A stretch of DNA of 64,000 nt from Polyangiaceae bacterium (GCA_020633205.1 JACKEB010000017.1:124001-188000), one strand, 5' to 3'. Positions 1-8,725 are shown, counted from the stretch's first letter. Numbers and translations: made by a program. Notes: generated from the sequence alone by a model not told the origin.

Positions 1-386
1 TCACGCGCCACTACAACTTGAGCCAAACCGCGACCGGCTACAGCATGAGCCGCAGCGAGCCGTGGGCTCCCGCTGGGGAAGGCGGCTCCCAATACGGGCA
101 AGGCTCCACCGGCGTTCCGCTCCCTGTAGTCGCGGAGGCCTGGTACGTGAACATGTACTGGCGCAACAAGCCGGCGGCGGGCACGCGCATGATCATCAAG
201 AACCCAGCGAACGGGCGCGCCGTGGTCGCGGCTGCCGGGTACGAAACCGGCCCCGGCTCGAACACCGCGATCGGCGGCGTCACCGAAGAGATCCACGACT
301 ACCTAGGCACCGGGCACCGCGACGATCTTCAACTCGGCTTCGCCGTCAACGACGCGCTGCCCTACGGGCCGATCCAATGCAACTGA
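1..386 (+). CDS. C-terminal part of an unrecognised protein, cut by the window edge
   Basis: The reading frame is open from the first bases of the window (it reads TRHYNLSQTATGY before any start codon), so this is the 3' end of a longer gene and the TTG at 18 is unlikely to be the real start. The visible part is about 127 residues, rich in Gly, Pro and aromatic residues, with no membrane segment, and ends in a compact Gly-rich block with GYETGPGSNTAIGG and TGHRDDLQLGFAV. That pattern suggests a small beta domain of a secreted or cell-wall protein, perhaps a double-psi beta-barrel, but I do not recognise the family and assign no function. The next genes lie on the opposite strand. Confidence 0.6.
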   Translation, partial: TRHYNLSQTATGYSMSRSEPWAPAGEGGSQYGQGSTGVPLPVVAEAWYVNMYWRNKPAAGTRMIIKNPANGRAVVAAAGYETGPGSNTAIGGVTEEIHDYLGTGHRDDLQLGFAVNDALPYGPIQCN

Positions 387-448
387 CCGCGTGAGCTGCT
401 CGGCACGTTGCACACTAGAGCTGGCTCGACACAGTAGTCAGCGCCCCG

Positions 449-838
449 TCAACGCAGATCTCGAAGGCGGTACTGGCGGACCAGCGCGCCCTGGCGATCG
501 GCACAGGCAGCCGTTTTTTCCTCGGCCGCTTTGAGCGCTTCCTCTGCCTTCTTCAACTCGGAGGCTGACATGAACGGATCATCCATGGCCTTCGCCTTGG
601 CAATGCCCTCGAGGCCTTTGACGTGTTCGCCGTATGCGTCGGCGCACTGATCACGAAAACCGCACGTATCCGCGTGGTTACAGCCGAGGGCTCGCAGTGC
701 CTTCAGCTTGCTGGCTTTGTCGGCGTTCGGGGCTTCGCGCAGCTCGTCCACGGCCCGACTGAGACTTGCGGCTTCATCCCGGATCGCAGTCTTGTCGTCG
801 CACGCGGTGGCACCGCTCACCCCCAAGAAAAAAAGCAA
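449..838 (-). CDS. Small charged putative lipoprotein
   Basis: Read from the TTG at 838 the protein is 129 residues. After a short hydrophobic stretch (LFFLGVSGATAC) it is hydrophilic and helical, with six more cysteines and Ala/Glu/Lys-rich helices. It lacks a basic N-terminus from this start, but the frame stays open upstream to the stop of the preceding gene and adds LPFRWNGSV, which would complete a lipoprotein signal peptide. Translation may therefore begin further up at a rare codon (CTG at 865), or readthrough coupling is used. The lipobox is weak (ATAC). It follows the zinc-ribbon membrane gene on the same strand, with a hairpin between them. No family recognised. Confidence 0.55.
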   Translation of the reverse strand: MLFFLGVSGATACDDKTAIRDEAASLSRAVDELREAPNADKASKLKALRALGCNHADTCGFRDQCADAYGEHVKGLEGIAKAKAMDDPFMSASELKKAEEALKAAEEKTAACADRQGALVRQYRLRDLR

Positions 839-867
839 AACGCTGCCATTCCAACGGAACGGCAGCG
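829..867 (-). terminator. Hairpin plus T-rich tract after the zinc-ribbon membrane gene
   Basis: On the minus strand, CGCTGCC and GGCAGCG form a 7-bp stem around a 13-base loop and are followed by TTTTGCTTTTTTTC. This looks like an intrinsic terminator for the gene ending at 893, but the T tract and stem lie over the probable signal-peptide codons of the next gene, so it may act as an attenuator or the two genes may be separate units. Confidence 0.5.
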
Positions 868-892
868 CTCGCGTCGCTGAGGTCGAAATCGC

Positions 893-1429
893 TTACTCCG
901 CCACTTTAGGTGGCGGCCCCATCTGGATGCGCTCACCGATGTACGCCCCAATCAACGTGAAGAGCACACCCACGGCGCTCATCAACGCGTACATGAAGGC
1001 CGGCATCGTCTTCACGGTTTGACTGCCGAACAGGAGAAACGCCGTGGGCATCGCGATCAAGAACGACGCCACGACTGGTTCGATGAAGGTCTTGCCGGGA
1101 GAGATCAGCCCCACCAGCATGCCACCGACGAACCACACGGGAATGGCCACCACCATGCCAGCGGAGCCCTCGAAATCGAGCATCGGCACCACGATGGGCA
1201 AACCAACGACGAGCGCGGCGGTGAGCACCCCCATGATCACCATGGAGACGCCAAACCACATCAGGCTGAAGCCTTCTTGTTGGTAGCGCCGCTCCAGCTC
1301 TTCCTGACGGGAGAGCGTGCGCTTGATGTCATCGATCTTCGCGCCACAGGAAACGCAGCGGTTGTTGGGCAGCGGCGTGGCGTTCTTGAAGCCACAGGAC
1401 GGGCAGATGATGTGCTTCGGCTGAGCCAT
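893..1429 (-). CDS. Zinc-ribbon protein with four membrane segments
   Basis: 178 residues. The N-terminus has a zinc-ribbon made of two knuckles, CPSC (residues 9-12) and CVSC (25-28), followed by a charged helix, then four hydrophobic segments at about 56-82, 91-110, 117-135 and 142-167. The cytosolic metal-binding head on a membrane domain is a common plan for small regulatory or assembly proteins, but the specific role is unknown. The ATG at 1429 is well supported: the minus strand reads GAGGAGGGAC just before it, an excellent ribosome binding site. The downstream gene on the same strand is the small lipoprotein. Confidence 0.75.
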   Translation of the reverse strand: MAQPKHIICPSCGFKNATPLPNNRCVSCGAKIDDIKRTLSRQEELERRYQQEGFSLMWFGVSMVIMGVLTAALVVGLPIVVPMLDFEGSAGMVVAIPVWFVGGMLVGLISPGKTFIEPVVASFLIAMPTAFLLFGSQTVKTMPAFMYALMSAVGVLFTLIGAYIGERIQMGPPPKVAE

Positions 1430-1688
1430 GTCCCTCCTCGACGGGTCGGATTGAGAGCCTATCCTAGAGCACTCCGCAATCCAATCTCGTGACCCGGAAA
1501 GCTCTGAAGTTACGGCGAATCCGAGCCCATACGTAAGTGCGGAACTCTGACCCCGAGCGGGTGTCCGAGCCCGCCACAGCGCAGGAAGCCGTCAGGTCAG
1601 GGCGCCGTTCAGGTGCTGTCGATGTCGCTGGCTACGCGCGTCTTCAACCCTCCCACAGCCAAAAAAAGTCTAGACTGGTCGAGCAAAC

Positions 1689-2342
1689 GTGAGCGCAGAG
1701 GAAACCGTCAGCCCAGGGCTCGAGCTCGGACTCTCGCGAGATCCGGACCTCGAGGCGTTGCCCGAGCCGCGCCGTCCAGGTCGACGGCTGACGTTGGTCA
1801 CCATGAGCGTGACGTTGGTGCTCTCGTTGGTGATGGCCTACGCGCTGCGAGGACAAGCGTCCTACGCCTTGGCGAGCGGCAGCCCTCAAGACGTCGGCTA
1901 CCTCACGGACGTTCAGCTCGGACCAGCGCTCGAAAATCACTACGTCCGGGGAGAGGCGCTGCTCGCCAGCGACAGCGCCGTACGTTACTCCCGACCCCTC
2001 GAAAGCGACTCGTATCGACTCGCCCACGTCGCCGGGAACGAGCGAATTTGGGTGGAGGTCCGGGTACCTGATGGCCTCGAAGGGCCGCACTTCGTGCCGC
2101 CTTCATCCTTCGTTGGGCGCTTGGTGCCGCTCGAGAAATCGGGCCTCAGTCACAACGATCTGGATCGTGCGGTGACTGCGAGTGGCGGGAGCATGCCAAA
2201 AGATGCGTGGCTGCTCATGGATGGGCACGCTCCCCAGGGCTCTCGCTGGGCGATTGGGCTCATCCTGTTGTTCGTTGCATTCGCAGGCTTCAACGCGTTC
2301 GGCCTGTATCGCCTGTGGCGCCCAGCAAAAGACGCAGACTGA
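1689..2342 (+). CDS. Two-TM membrane protein of unknown function
   Basis: 217 residues from a GTG start. A hydrophilic N-terminus of about 33 residues ends in basic PRRPGRRL, followed by a membrane segment at about 35-54, an extracytoplasmic region of about 130 residues that contains a SGG turn, and a second segment at about 186-208 with a short basic tail. The arrangement (N-in, C-in, large external loop) suggests an envelope sensor or assembly factor. I recognise no family. It is the first plus-strand gene after a divergent spacer (1430-1688) and precedes thiO by about 80 bases; whether they are co-transcribed is not clear. Confidence 0.65.
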   Translation: MSAEETVSPGLELGLSRDPDLEALPEPRRPGRRLTLVTMSVTLVLSLVMAYALRGQASYALASGSPQDVGYLTDVQLGPALENHYVRGEALLASDSAVRYSRPLESDSYRLAHVAGNERIWVEVRVPDGLEGPHFVPPSSFVGRLVPLEKSGLSHNDLDRAVTASGGSMPKDAWLLMDGHAPQGSRWAIGLILLFVAFAGFNAFGLYRLWRPAKDAD

Positions 2343-2420
2343 ACGGATCGCCGCGTGAGCTGACGGCGCGCGCATTTGTCCCTCGAAATCGCGGTCGCTT
2401 TCGGGCACACCAACCGCCGC

Positions 2421-3575
2421 ATGGCCCGCCCGAGTGTTCTTATCGTCGGCGGCGGCCTCATGGGCTGCGCATCCGCCTGGCAGCTTGCGAAGCGAGGCTG
2501 CTCGGTGTTGGTCCTCGAACGGAGCGTGCCAGGCGCTGAAGCATCGAGCGCCGCGGCGGGGATCCTTGGAGGTCAAGTCGAGTCGCATCAGCTCGACGCG
2601 ATGACCGAGCTTTGTTTGGAGAGCCGCGCGCTGTATCCGGCTTGGGCCAAGGCGCTCTCCAAGAGCACCGGAATCGACATCGAACACCGCCCGAGCGGCG
2701 CGTTGCGAGTAGCCTTTGGCGTGGAACGCTTGGGGCAACTCAAGCAGCAGTTTGGCTGGCAGCGCCGCGCACATGGAGCGGCCTTCTTGGGTAAGCGCCA
2801 GCTGCGGAGTCTCGAGTCGAACCTGAGCCAGGCGTTGGTCGGCGCCGTTGATTTCCCTGCGGATTCGCGCGTCGATCCTCGAAAGCTGTTCCGCGCGCTG
2901 CAGCTCGCCGCTCAGAACGCCGGCGCGCGGTTTCAAAGCGGCAGCTACGTCCAGCAGCTGGACGTCGACGCAGCAAGCCAGACCGTGCGAGGGGTCGTCC
3001 TGGAAGGTGGGAAGCGGCTGGAGGCCCAGCGCGTGGTGCTCGCCGCCGGGAGCTGGTCCACGTTGATCCCCGGCGTACCCCTGCCCCGTCCCAGCATCGT
3101 GCCGGCGCGGGGGCAAGTGCTTCAGCTGACGTGTCGCACTCCACCGCTGACCCGCATCGTGTTTGGACCGAGGTGCTACCTGGTACCGCGAGATGACGGA
3201 CGGGTGCTCGTCGGTTCCACGCTGGAGTTCGTCGGCTACGAGAAGCGCGTCACGGCTCACGCCGTACGCGAGCTCTTGGATGCGGCGATCGACTTGTGTC
3301 CGGCGCTGGCCGACGCGGAGCTCAGCGACAGTTGGTCGAATTTCCGCCCGTATACTAGCGATCACTGGCCCATCTTGGGTCCCTGCGCCATCAGCGGCCT
3401 CGTGCTAGCCACGGGGCACTACCGGAACGGCATTCTGCTCGCCCCCGTCACCGCGGACATCGTGTGCCGAAGCGTGTTGGGCCAGCGACAGCAGATCGAC
3501 ATTGCAGCCTTCTCAGCGCGGCGCGCGGCCGTGCAGTCCCCTCGCGAAGCCCAAACAGCGGAGTCCAAGACATGA
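2421..3575 (+). CDS. thiO: Glycine oxidase / D-amino-acid oxidase family (ThiO-like)
   Basis: FAD-dependent amine oxidase of 384 residues. The N-terminus carries the dinucleotide-binding signature VLIVGGGLMGCASAWQLA, followed by ERS at the end of the second strand and an AAAGILGGQ segment usual for glycine oxidase. The C-terminal part has the DAO-type block GPCAISGLVLATGHYRNGI. ThiO oxidises glycine to the imine used to build the thiamine thiazole; other members act on sarcosine or D-amino acids, and no other thiamine gene lies nearby, so the substrate is uncertain. I chose the ATG at 2421 because it sits two residues before the FAD motif; a TTG at 2376 is also in frame. Its stop overlaps the purM start (ATGA). 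Confidence 0.85.
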   Translation: MARPSVLIVGGGLMGCASAWQLAKRGCSVLVLERSVPGAEASSAAAGILGGQVESHQLDAMTELCLESRALYPAWAKALSKSTGIDIEHRPSGALRVAFGVERLGQLKQQFGWQRRAHGAAFLGKRQLRSLESNLSQALVGAVDFPADSRVDPRKLFRALQLAAQNAGARFQSGSYVQQLDVDAASQTVRGVVLEGGKRLEAQRVVLAAGSWSTLIPGVPLPRPSIVPARGQVLQLTCRTPPLTRIVFGPRCYLVPRDDGRVLVGSTLEFVGYEKRVTAHAVRELLDAAIDLCPALADAELSDSWSNFRPYTSDHWPILGPCAISGLVLATGHYRNGILLAPVTADIVCRSVLGQRQQIDIAAFSARRAAVQSPREAQTAESKT

Positions 3576-4615
3576 GCGTCACCTACAAGCAGAGCGGCGT
3601 AGACATCGAAGCAGGCGACGAGTTGGTTCGTCGAATCAAGCCACTCGCCCTGGCCACCCGCATCCCTGAAGTGGTGGACGAAGTCGGCGGCTTCGCTGGC
3701 ATGGTGCGGCTCCCCGCTGACATCCCAGATCCACTCCTTGTCAGTGGAACCGACGGGGTCGGTACCAAGCTGAAGCTCGCGTTTGCAACAGGCAAGCACG
3801 ATACCGTAGGGCAAGACCTGGTGGCGATGTGCGTCAACGACGTGATCACGACCGGCGCGCGACCGCTGTACTTCCTGGACTACTTCGGCTGCGGGAAGCT
3901 CGAGGTCGACGTAGCCGAACAAGTCGTCAAAGGCATCGCGGACGGCTGCAAGCTCGCTGGTTGCGCGCTGATCGGCGGAGAGACGGCGGAGCTGCCCAGC
4001 ATGTACCCAGAGGGCGAGTATGACCTCGCGGGTTTTGCCGTGGGCGTTGTATCAGCCTCCAAGGTGCTCGGCCCGAAGCGCGTGAAGCAGGGAGACGCCC
4101 TGATCGCAATCGGTTCCTCCGGGATTCACTCCAATGGCTACTCTCTGGCGCGTCGGGTGCTCGAAGGAGAGATGGGCTTGAAGCTCGGCGAAGAGGTCCC
4201 GGAGCTGGGAGCCTTGCTGGGAGAGTCACTGCTCACCCCCACTCGCATCTACGCGCGTGCGGTCGGCGCACTCGGCGAGAAGCTCGGAGAAGGGCTGCAC
4301 GCCTTGTGTCACGTCACCGGCGGCGGCCTGGTCGGAAACCTCCCGCGCATCCTGCCCAAGGGCAGCGTGGCCAAGGTTCGACTCGATCACGAGCGGCACC
4401 CGATCTTCGGCATCATCCAGCGAGGCGGCCCGGTCGATGAAGACGAGATGCGCAAGACGTTCAACCTCGGTATCGGTATGGTCGCAGTAGTCGACGCGGA
4501 CGCCGCCGACTTGACCTTGGCGACGCTTGAATCCGCGGGGGAACGCGCTTGGCGCCTCGGCAACGTGGAAATCCAGGGCGACGAAGCAGCTGCGGTCGAA
4601 GTATTGGATTCATGA
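3572..4615 (+). CDS. purM: Phosphoribosylformylglycinamidine cyclo-ligase
   Basis: AIR synthetase, step five of de novo purine synthesis: ATP-dependent closure of the imidazole ring of FGAM. The 347-residue product has the usual length and signatures, including YKQSGVDIEAGDELV at the N-terminus, SGTDGVGTKLKLAF, the metal and nucleotide region MCVNDVITTGARPLYFLDYF, GGETAELPSMY and SSGIHSNGYSLAR. The ATG at 3572 overlaps the thiO stop by four bases and its own stop overlaps purN the same way, so translation is likely coupled across the operon. A longer frame upstream (from 3464) lies inside thiO and is not needed for the family length. Confidence 0.96.
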   Translation: MSVTYKQSGVDIEAGDELVRRIKPLALATRIPEVVDEVGGFAGMVRLPADIPDPLLVSGTDGVGTKLKLAFATGKHDTVGQDLVAMCVNDVITTGARPLYFLDYFGCGKLEVDVAEQVVKGIADGCKLAGCALIGGETAELPSMYPEGEYDLAGFAVGVVSASKVLGPKRVKQGDALIAIGSSGIHSNGYSLARRVLEGEMGLKLGEEVPELGALLGESLLTPTRIYARAVGALGEKLGEGLHALCHVTGGGLVGNLPRILPKGSVAKVRLDHERHPIFGIIQRGGPVDEDEMRKTFNLGIGMVAVVDADAADLTLATLESAGERAWRLGNVEIQGDEAAAVEVLDS

Positions 4616-5235
4616 CCCTGAAGCTCGGAGTGCTGGTATCTGGCCGCGGGTCGAACCTGCAGGCCATCCTCGACGCCTGTGACGCCAAGTCGCTGGACGC
4701 CGAGGTGCGGCTGGTGCTCTCGAACCGTAGCGAAGCGCAAGCGCTTGAGCGCGCTCGGGCTGCGGGCGTGGCGACGCGAGTGCTGGACCACAAAACGTTT
4801 CCCAATCGCGAGGCGTTCGACGCAGAAATGCTGGAAATTCTGCGAGGATCCGCCGTGGAGTGGGTGGTGCTTGCGGGCTTCATGCGGCTCCTGACGCCGC
4901 TCTTCATCGACGGATTCAGGGACCGCATCATCAACGTTCATCCGTCGCTGCTGCCCGCCTTTCCGGGCGTACGTGCGCAAGCACAAGCCCTCGAGTATGG
5001 AGTGCGGGTGACGGGTTGCACGGTTCACTTCGTCGACCAGGGTACGGACACCGGGCCCATCATCGACCAACGCGCGATCCCGATCGGCGTGGACGAGTCG
5101 TTGGAGAGCGTCGAGCAGCGCCTGTTGGTGGAAGAACACGCGTTGCTGGTCGACGTGCTGAAACGCATCGCGAGCGGCAGCGTGCAGCTCGATCCTTCGG
5201 GCACCGAGGGTCGCCGTAAGGTGCGCAGCCGATGA
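4612..5235 (+). CDS. purN: Phosphoribosylglycinamide formyltransferase
   Basis: GAR transformylase, step three of purine synthesis, transferring a formyl group from 10-formyl-THF to glycinamide ribonucleotide. 207 residues. Visible motifs are LGVLVSGRGSNLQAI (phosphate-binding start), the formyl-transferase core GFMRLLTPLFIDGFRDRIINVHPSLLPAF with the catalytic Asn-His pair, and the QGTDTGPII loop with the catalytic Asp. The ATG at 4612 overlaps the purM stop and the stop overlaps the following oxidoreductase start. The formyl-THF it uses could come from the formate-THF ligase encoded at 52.8 kb. Confidence 0.96.
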   Translation: MTLKLGVLVSGRGSNLQAILDACDAKSLDAEVRLVLSNRSEAQALERARAAGVATRVLDHKTFPNREAFDAEMLEILRGSAVEWVVLAGFMRLLTPLFIDGFRDRIINVHPSLLPAFPGVRAQAQALEYGVRVTGCTVHFVDQGTDTGPIIDQRAIPIGVDESLESVEQRLLVEEHALLVDVLKRIASGSVQLDPSGTEGRRKVRSR

Positions 5236-6818
5236 CGCCCACCCGCTACTACGACGTCGTGGTGCTGGGCCGATCGATTGGCTGCCTGGCGACAGCCGCG
5301 TTGCTCGCGCGGCGCGACTTCCGCGTGCTCATCCTGGGTCAGGGCAGCCGCCCACCGACCTACGACTTCGAGGGATTTCCCCTGCGGCGTCGCACCTTCA
5401 CGTTGCTCGCGGCGGCATCGCCAGTGTGGCTGCGCACGCTGCAAGAGCTGGCGCAAGCGACGACCTTCAAGCGGCGCACGAAGCAGCTCGATCCGATGTT
5501 TGCCGTGCTGTCGCCGGAGCGCACCGTCGAGATCCCCCCTGAGTCCGAGCTATTCGCTCGGGAGATCGAGCGCGAATTTCCCGAAGTACGCCAGCTGGTC
5601 GACGAGCTGTACGCGAGCTTCTCCGAGTACAACGCAGCGATCGACGCTGCCTTCGAACGCGACGCGGTGTGGCCCCCCGGCAGCTTCTGGGAGCGCTTCG
5701 AGACGAACCGCGTCGTGCGCGAGCTCCCGCTCATCAACGGTGAAACGGCTCAAGACCTGCTCGCGAAGTTCCCCACCGGGCACCCTTACCGCGAGGTAAC
5801 GACGATCCCGGCGGGATTCGCTACAGATCTTGCGGTGCCGGGTGAGCAGCTGCCGCCGCTGGCCCTAGCGCGACTGCACGGTGCCTGGACCCGCGGTGTC
5901 CACGCGCTGCCCGGCGGCGAATCGGAGCTCGAGAGCTTCTTCTTGGATCGCATCCGGGCCCACGGCGGGGAGTACCGCCTCGCCCAGCGCGCTCAGCAGT
6001 TGGTCGTGCGGCGGGGACAAGTGGTGGGTGTCCTCGAAGACGGCGAAGAAGAACCCGTAGGCACCGGCTCGGTGGTCAGCGACTTGTCAGGCGAAGCGGT
6101 CGCCGACTTGGCCGGGGGTGAGGGCATCACAGCGCGAGCACGTAAGGACTGGCCGCGCTTGACGGTCAGCGCTGGGCGCTTCGTCGTGACCCTGTGCGTT
6201 CCGTCACGAGCACTCCCGCGTCAGCTACCGCCCGAGTCCTTCTTGCTTCCGCAAGGTAATACTCGGGAGCACTCTCACCCCCAAAACCCCAGGCGTCCGG
6301 TGGTACACCTGCAGCGTGGCCCCAGAGTCAGCAGGGAGCTGCAGCGCGACACGGAGCCAGTTGAGATCCTGACCGCGGAGACCATCCTTCCGAGTCGCGG
6401 CACCCTCACCTTGCTCGAGGCTCGTGAAGCCGTGTTGTCGACCCTGCGCACGCACCTGCCGTTCGTCGAGGATCAGGCGCTGGTGATCGACTCACCCCAC
6501 GACGGATTGCCGTTGTGGGAGATGCGCAATCGGCGACGCCACGAAATCGATCGCATCCATCTGCCGGGCGGTGTCGCAGGTCCGGAGCCCATGGAGTACA
6601 TGTGGTCCGTAGACACTCCGGGCTTCCTCGAGCTCTCCGGAGAGCCCATCCGCGGTCCCATCCCGGGTACCTACCTCGTGGGACGCACGGTGCTTCCGGC
6701 GCTCGGGCAAGAAGGCTCGCTGCTCGCGGCGTGGGGCGCGGCGCGCGCCATCACTCGGCGGGATCGCACGCGTCAGAAGATGAGACGGCAAATGTGGAGC
6801 AAAATCGAGACGAGCTAG
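5232..6818 (+). CDS. FAD/NAD(P)-dependent oxidoreductase of the phytoene-desaturase type
   Basis: 528 residues. The N-terminus YYDVVVLGRSIGCLATAALLARRDFRVLIL is a Rossmann FAD fold with GRSIGC in place of the usual GxGxxG, so the third glycine is replaced. The C-terminal end (PGTYLVGRTVLPALGQEGSLLAAWGAAR) matches the FAD-closing block of the amine oxidase and phytoene-dehydrogenase superfamily. The middle part is hydrophilic with no membrane span. The substrate cannot be told. It is the last gene of an operon in which four consecutive genes overlap by ATGA, so it is produced with PurM and PurN, an unusual partnership. Confidence 0.75.
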   Translation: MTPTRYYDVVVLGRSIGCLATAALLARRDFRVLILGQGSRPPTYDFEGFPLRRRTFTLLAAASPVWLRTLQELAQATTFKRRTKQLDPMFAVLSPERTVEIPPESELFAREIEREFPEVRQLVDELYASFSEYNAAIDAAFERDAVWPPGSFWERFETNRVVRELPLINGETAQDLLAKFPTGHPYREVTTIPAGFATDLAVPGEQLPPLALARLHGAWTRGVHALPGGESELESFFLDRIRAHGGEYRLAQRAQQLVVRRGQVVGVLEDGEEEPVGTGSVVSDLSGEAVADLAGGEGITARARKDWPRLTVSAGRFVVTLCVPSRALPRQLPPESFLLPQGNTREHSHPQNPRRPVVHLQRGPRVSRELQRDTEPVEILTAETILPSRGTLTLLEAREAVLSTLRTHLPFVEDQALVIDSPHDGLPLWEMRNRRRHEIDRIHLPGGVAGPEPMEYMWSVDTPGFLELSGEPIRGPIPGTYLVGRTVLPALGQEGSLLAAWGAARAITRRDRTRQKMRRQMWSKIETS

Positions 6819-6948
6819 CGGGAAACATCGTGCTGAGGGACCCGCCTGACTGCGGTCCCTTGGTCGACGCGAATACCCCTCGTCAGTCGCGCGATGGCGC
6901 GGTAATTGTTGACTGTTCGTGCCTCACGGGCGCGAACGGTGGAGGAAA

Positions 6949-8106
6949 ATGCGTGTCGTAGTTCGTTTCTTGGCGCTGCTGGTTTTTGCCCTGTCGCTGT
7001 TCTCAGCGCAGACCGCGTCCGCGCAAGCAAAAGGCGAAAAGCAGACGATCCAAGTGCTGACCCTGTACAGCGACACCGCTTACGAACAAGCGGAGGCGTT
7101 GAGTATCGCGTTGAAGCGCGCGGTGGATCGCTCGAGCGGTTGGACACTTGGCAAGGGAGACTTTTCTCTCGAGGTGCTCACCGCGGCGCTTGGGTGCAAG
7201 ACGACCCCCGACGAAGCGTGCTTGAAGAAGATCGCCGATCGCGTGAAGGCCACACACTTCGTCTGGGGTTCGCTGGAGAAGCAAGGCAAGGACGTCGCCG
7301 GCACGTTGCATCTCTACGATGGCGCCTCGGGGAAAGAGACTCAGGTCAAGTACTCGGAGAACCTCTCCGACGCCTCCGACGAGACTCTGCTGCAGATCGC
7401 GGAGGTCGCGTTCGCGGAGCTCGTGGGCACTGCCCCGGGGAAACTCGTGATCACGTCCAAGGACGCGAAGACGGTCAGCGTGGACGGCGCGGCGCCGACG
7501 GCGTTCGTCGACGGGCGCGCCGAGCTGACACTGCCAGGTGGTGAGCACACCGTCGTGCTGCGGGCACCCGGGTTCGGCGACGAGAGTCGCGACGTCACCG
7601 TGGTGCAAGGCGAAAGCTCCGAGCTCGAGATCGCCATGCGCTCCACCGCCGCCCAGGTTGGTGGAGGCGGCGAGGTGGGGATGGACACCGGAAAGCCCAT
7701 GAACACCAAGAAGGTGATCGGGCTGGCGGGCATGGGCGTCGGTGCGGCACTCTTGGTAGGCGCGGTGTACTCCGCCATCAAGGTCAACTCGATCAACAAC
7801 GACGACGGCTTCGACCGCTATCGCAACTCCGTGAGCGAAGGCGAAGACGTGTGTGACACCGCTGATAGGGGCACCACCTTCACGGGCGCTCCGGATCCCA
7901 GCGAGATCTCCGACAAGTGCTCGACGGCGAGCACCTTCCAGACGCTGCAGTTCGTATTCGCTGGCGCGGGCGCAGTGATTGGCGGCGTCGGCGCTTACCT
8001 CTTCTTCACCGCTGAAGACGAACCCCAAACGGCCAGCTATCGCCCGCGGGTCGAGTCGGCGCTCGGCCCCCAAGGGGGACGACTGCGGGTCACCTGGAGC
8101 TTCTAA
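6949..8106 (+). CDS. Secreted/membrane PEGA-type protein
   Basis: 385 residues with a signal peptide (MRVVVRFLALLVFALSLFSA, cleavage probably after TASAQ). Residues about 26-150 form an alpha/beta domain of the type that precedes PEGA repeats. A PEGA-like beta domain follows (about 155-215: GKLVITSKDAKTVSVDG, LPGGEHTVVLRAPGF). Two hydrophobic segments at about 245-265 and 325-350 flank a loop with paired cysteines. The chosen ATG at 6949 follows GTGGAGGAAA, a good ribosome binding site. The plan resembles the TPR/PEGA protein at 48.6 kb, including the twin C-terminal membrane segments; such proteins in myxobacteria are assumed to be envelope components. No precise role can be given. Confidence 0.7.
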   Translation: MRVVVRFLALLVFALSLFSAQTASAQAKGEKQTIQVLTLYSDTAYEQAEALSIALKRAVDRSSGWTLGKGDFSLEVLTAALGCKTTPDEACLKKIADRVKATHFVWGSLEKQGKDVAGTLHLYDGASGKETQVKYSENLSDASDETLLQIAEVAFAELVGTAPGKLVITSKDAKTVSVDGAAPTAFVDGRAELTLPGGEHTVVLRAPGFGDESRDVTVVQGESSELEIAMRSTAAQVGGGGEVGMDTGKPMNTKKVIGLAGMGVGAALLVGAVYSAIKVNSINNDDGFDRYRNSVSEGEDVCDTADRGTTFTGAPDPSEISDKCSTASTFQTLQFVFAGAGAVIGGVGAYLFFTAEDEPQTASYRPRVESALGPQGGRLRVTWSF

Positions 8107-8128
8107 CAGAAGCCCATCGGAGTTCGCT

Positions 8129-8725
8129 CTGAGCATACGAGTGATTGGCGGTGAGTTCCGCGGGCGCCCTCTCAAGGCGCCCCCGGGGCTCTCGACGCGT
8201 CCGACGGCTGCCCGAGTGCGCGAGGCGCTCTTCGGTATCCTCGGGGATATACATGGCTTGAAGGTCGCAGACCTCTGCGCTGGTACCGGGGCCCTTGGCA
8301 TCGAGGCGCTCAGTCGGGGTGCAAGCCACGCGACTTTCGTGGACCCGGATCGTGCTGCGCTCGAGGCTATCCGGCACAACCTGCAAACGCTCAAGGTCGA
8401 GCACCGCGCCGCGCTGTTGCCCCTCAAGGTCGAGCGGGCGAAGAAAGCGTTGTTGGTCCAGGCGCCGTTCGATCTCGTGCTGTGCGACCCCCCGTGGCCG
8501 ATCGCTGACCGAGTCGCAGAGTCGCTGGGGACGTTGCTCGATGGGAACCTGCTTAGCGAAGATGCGGTCGTCGTGATTGGTCACCGGGCCGACCGACCCT
8601 TTCGCTTGCCCGACACGAGTCACCTGATTGCTGGGCAACGGCGAAGCTGGGGCGACTCTGGGTTAAGCTGGTTTGCGCTCCGGCCGTCGACTGACGCAGC
8701 CGAGCTGGCCGCGGAGCCCGAATAG
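8129..8725 (+). CDS. rsmD: 16S rRNA (guanine-N2)-methyltransferase RsmD family
   Basis: About 198 residues. RsmD-type methyltransferases modify G966 of 16S rRNA in the small subunit. The N-terminus IRVIGGEFRGRPLKAPPG, the SAM motif VADLCAGTGALGIEALSRGA, and the catalytic motif LVLCDPPW (usual DPPY) are all present. The start is odd: the frame contains no ATG near the conserved N-terminus. A CTG at 8129 stands six bases after GGAG and gives the family's usual N-terminus; a GTG at 8141 would lose the conserved Ile-Arg, and a far-upstream ATG lies inside the preceding gene. I annotate the CTG tentatively. Confidence 0.85.
   Translation: MSIRVIGGEFRGRPLKAPPGLSTRPTAARVREALFGILGDIHGLKVADLCAGTGALGIEALSRGASHATFVDPDRAALEAIRHNLQTLKVEHRAALLPLKVERAKKALLVQAPFDLVLCDPPWPIADRVAESLGTLLDGNLLSEDAVVVIGHRADRPFRLPDTSHLIAGQRRSWGDSGLSWFALRPSTDAAELAAEPE

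Noticed and set aside
2103..3365. A 420-codon open frame on the minus strand across thiO
   Set aside because: Antisense shadow of a well-supported gene; amino-acid mix (His/Gln/Arg-rich) is typical of such shadows and no ribosome binding site is seen.
7003..8427. A 474-codon minus-strand open frame over the PEGA gene and rsmD
   Set aside because: Overlaps two supported genes in full and shows no domain; high G+C leaves few stops.
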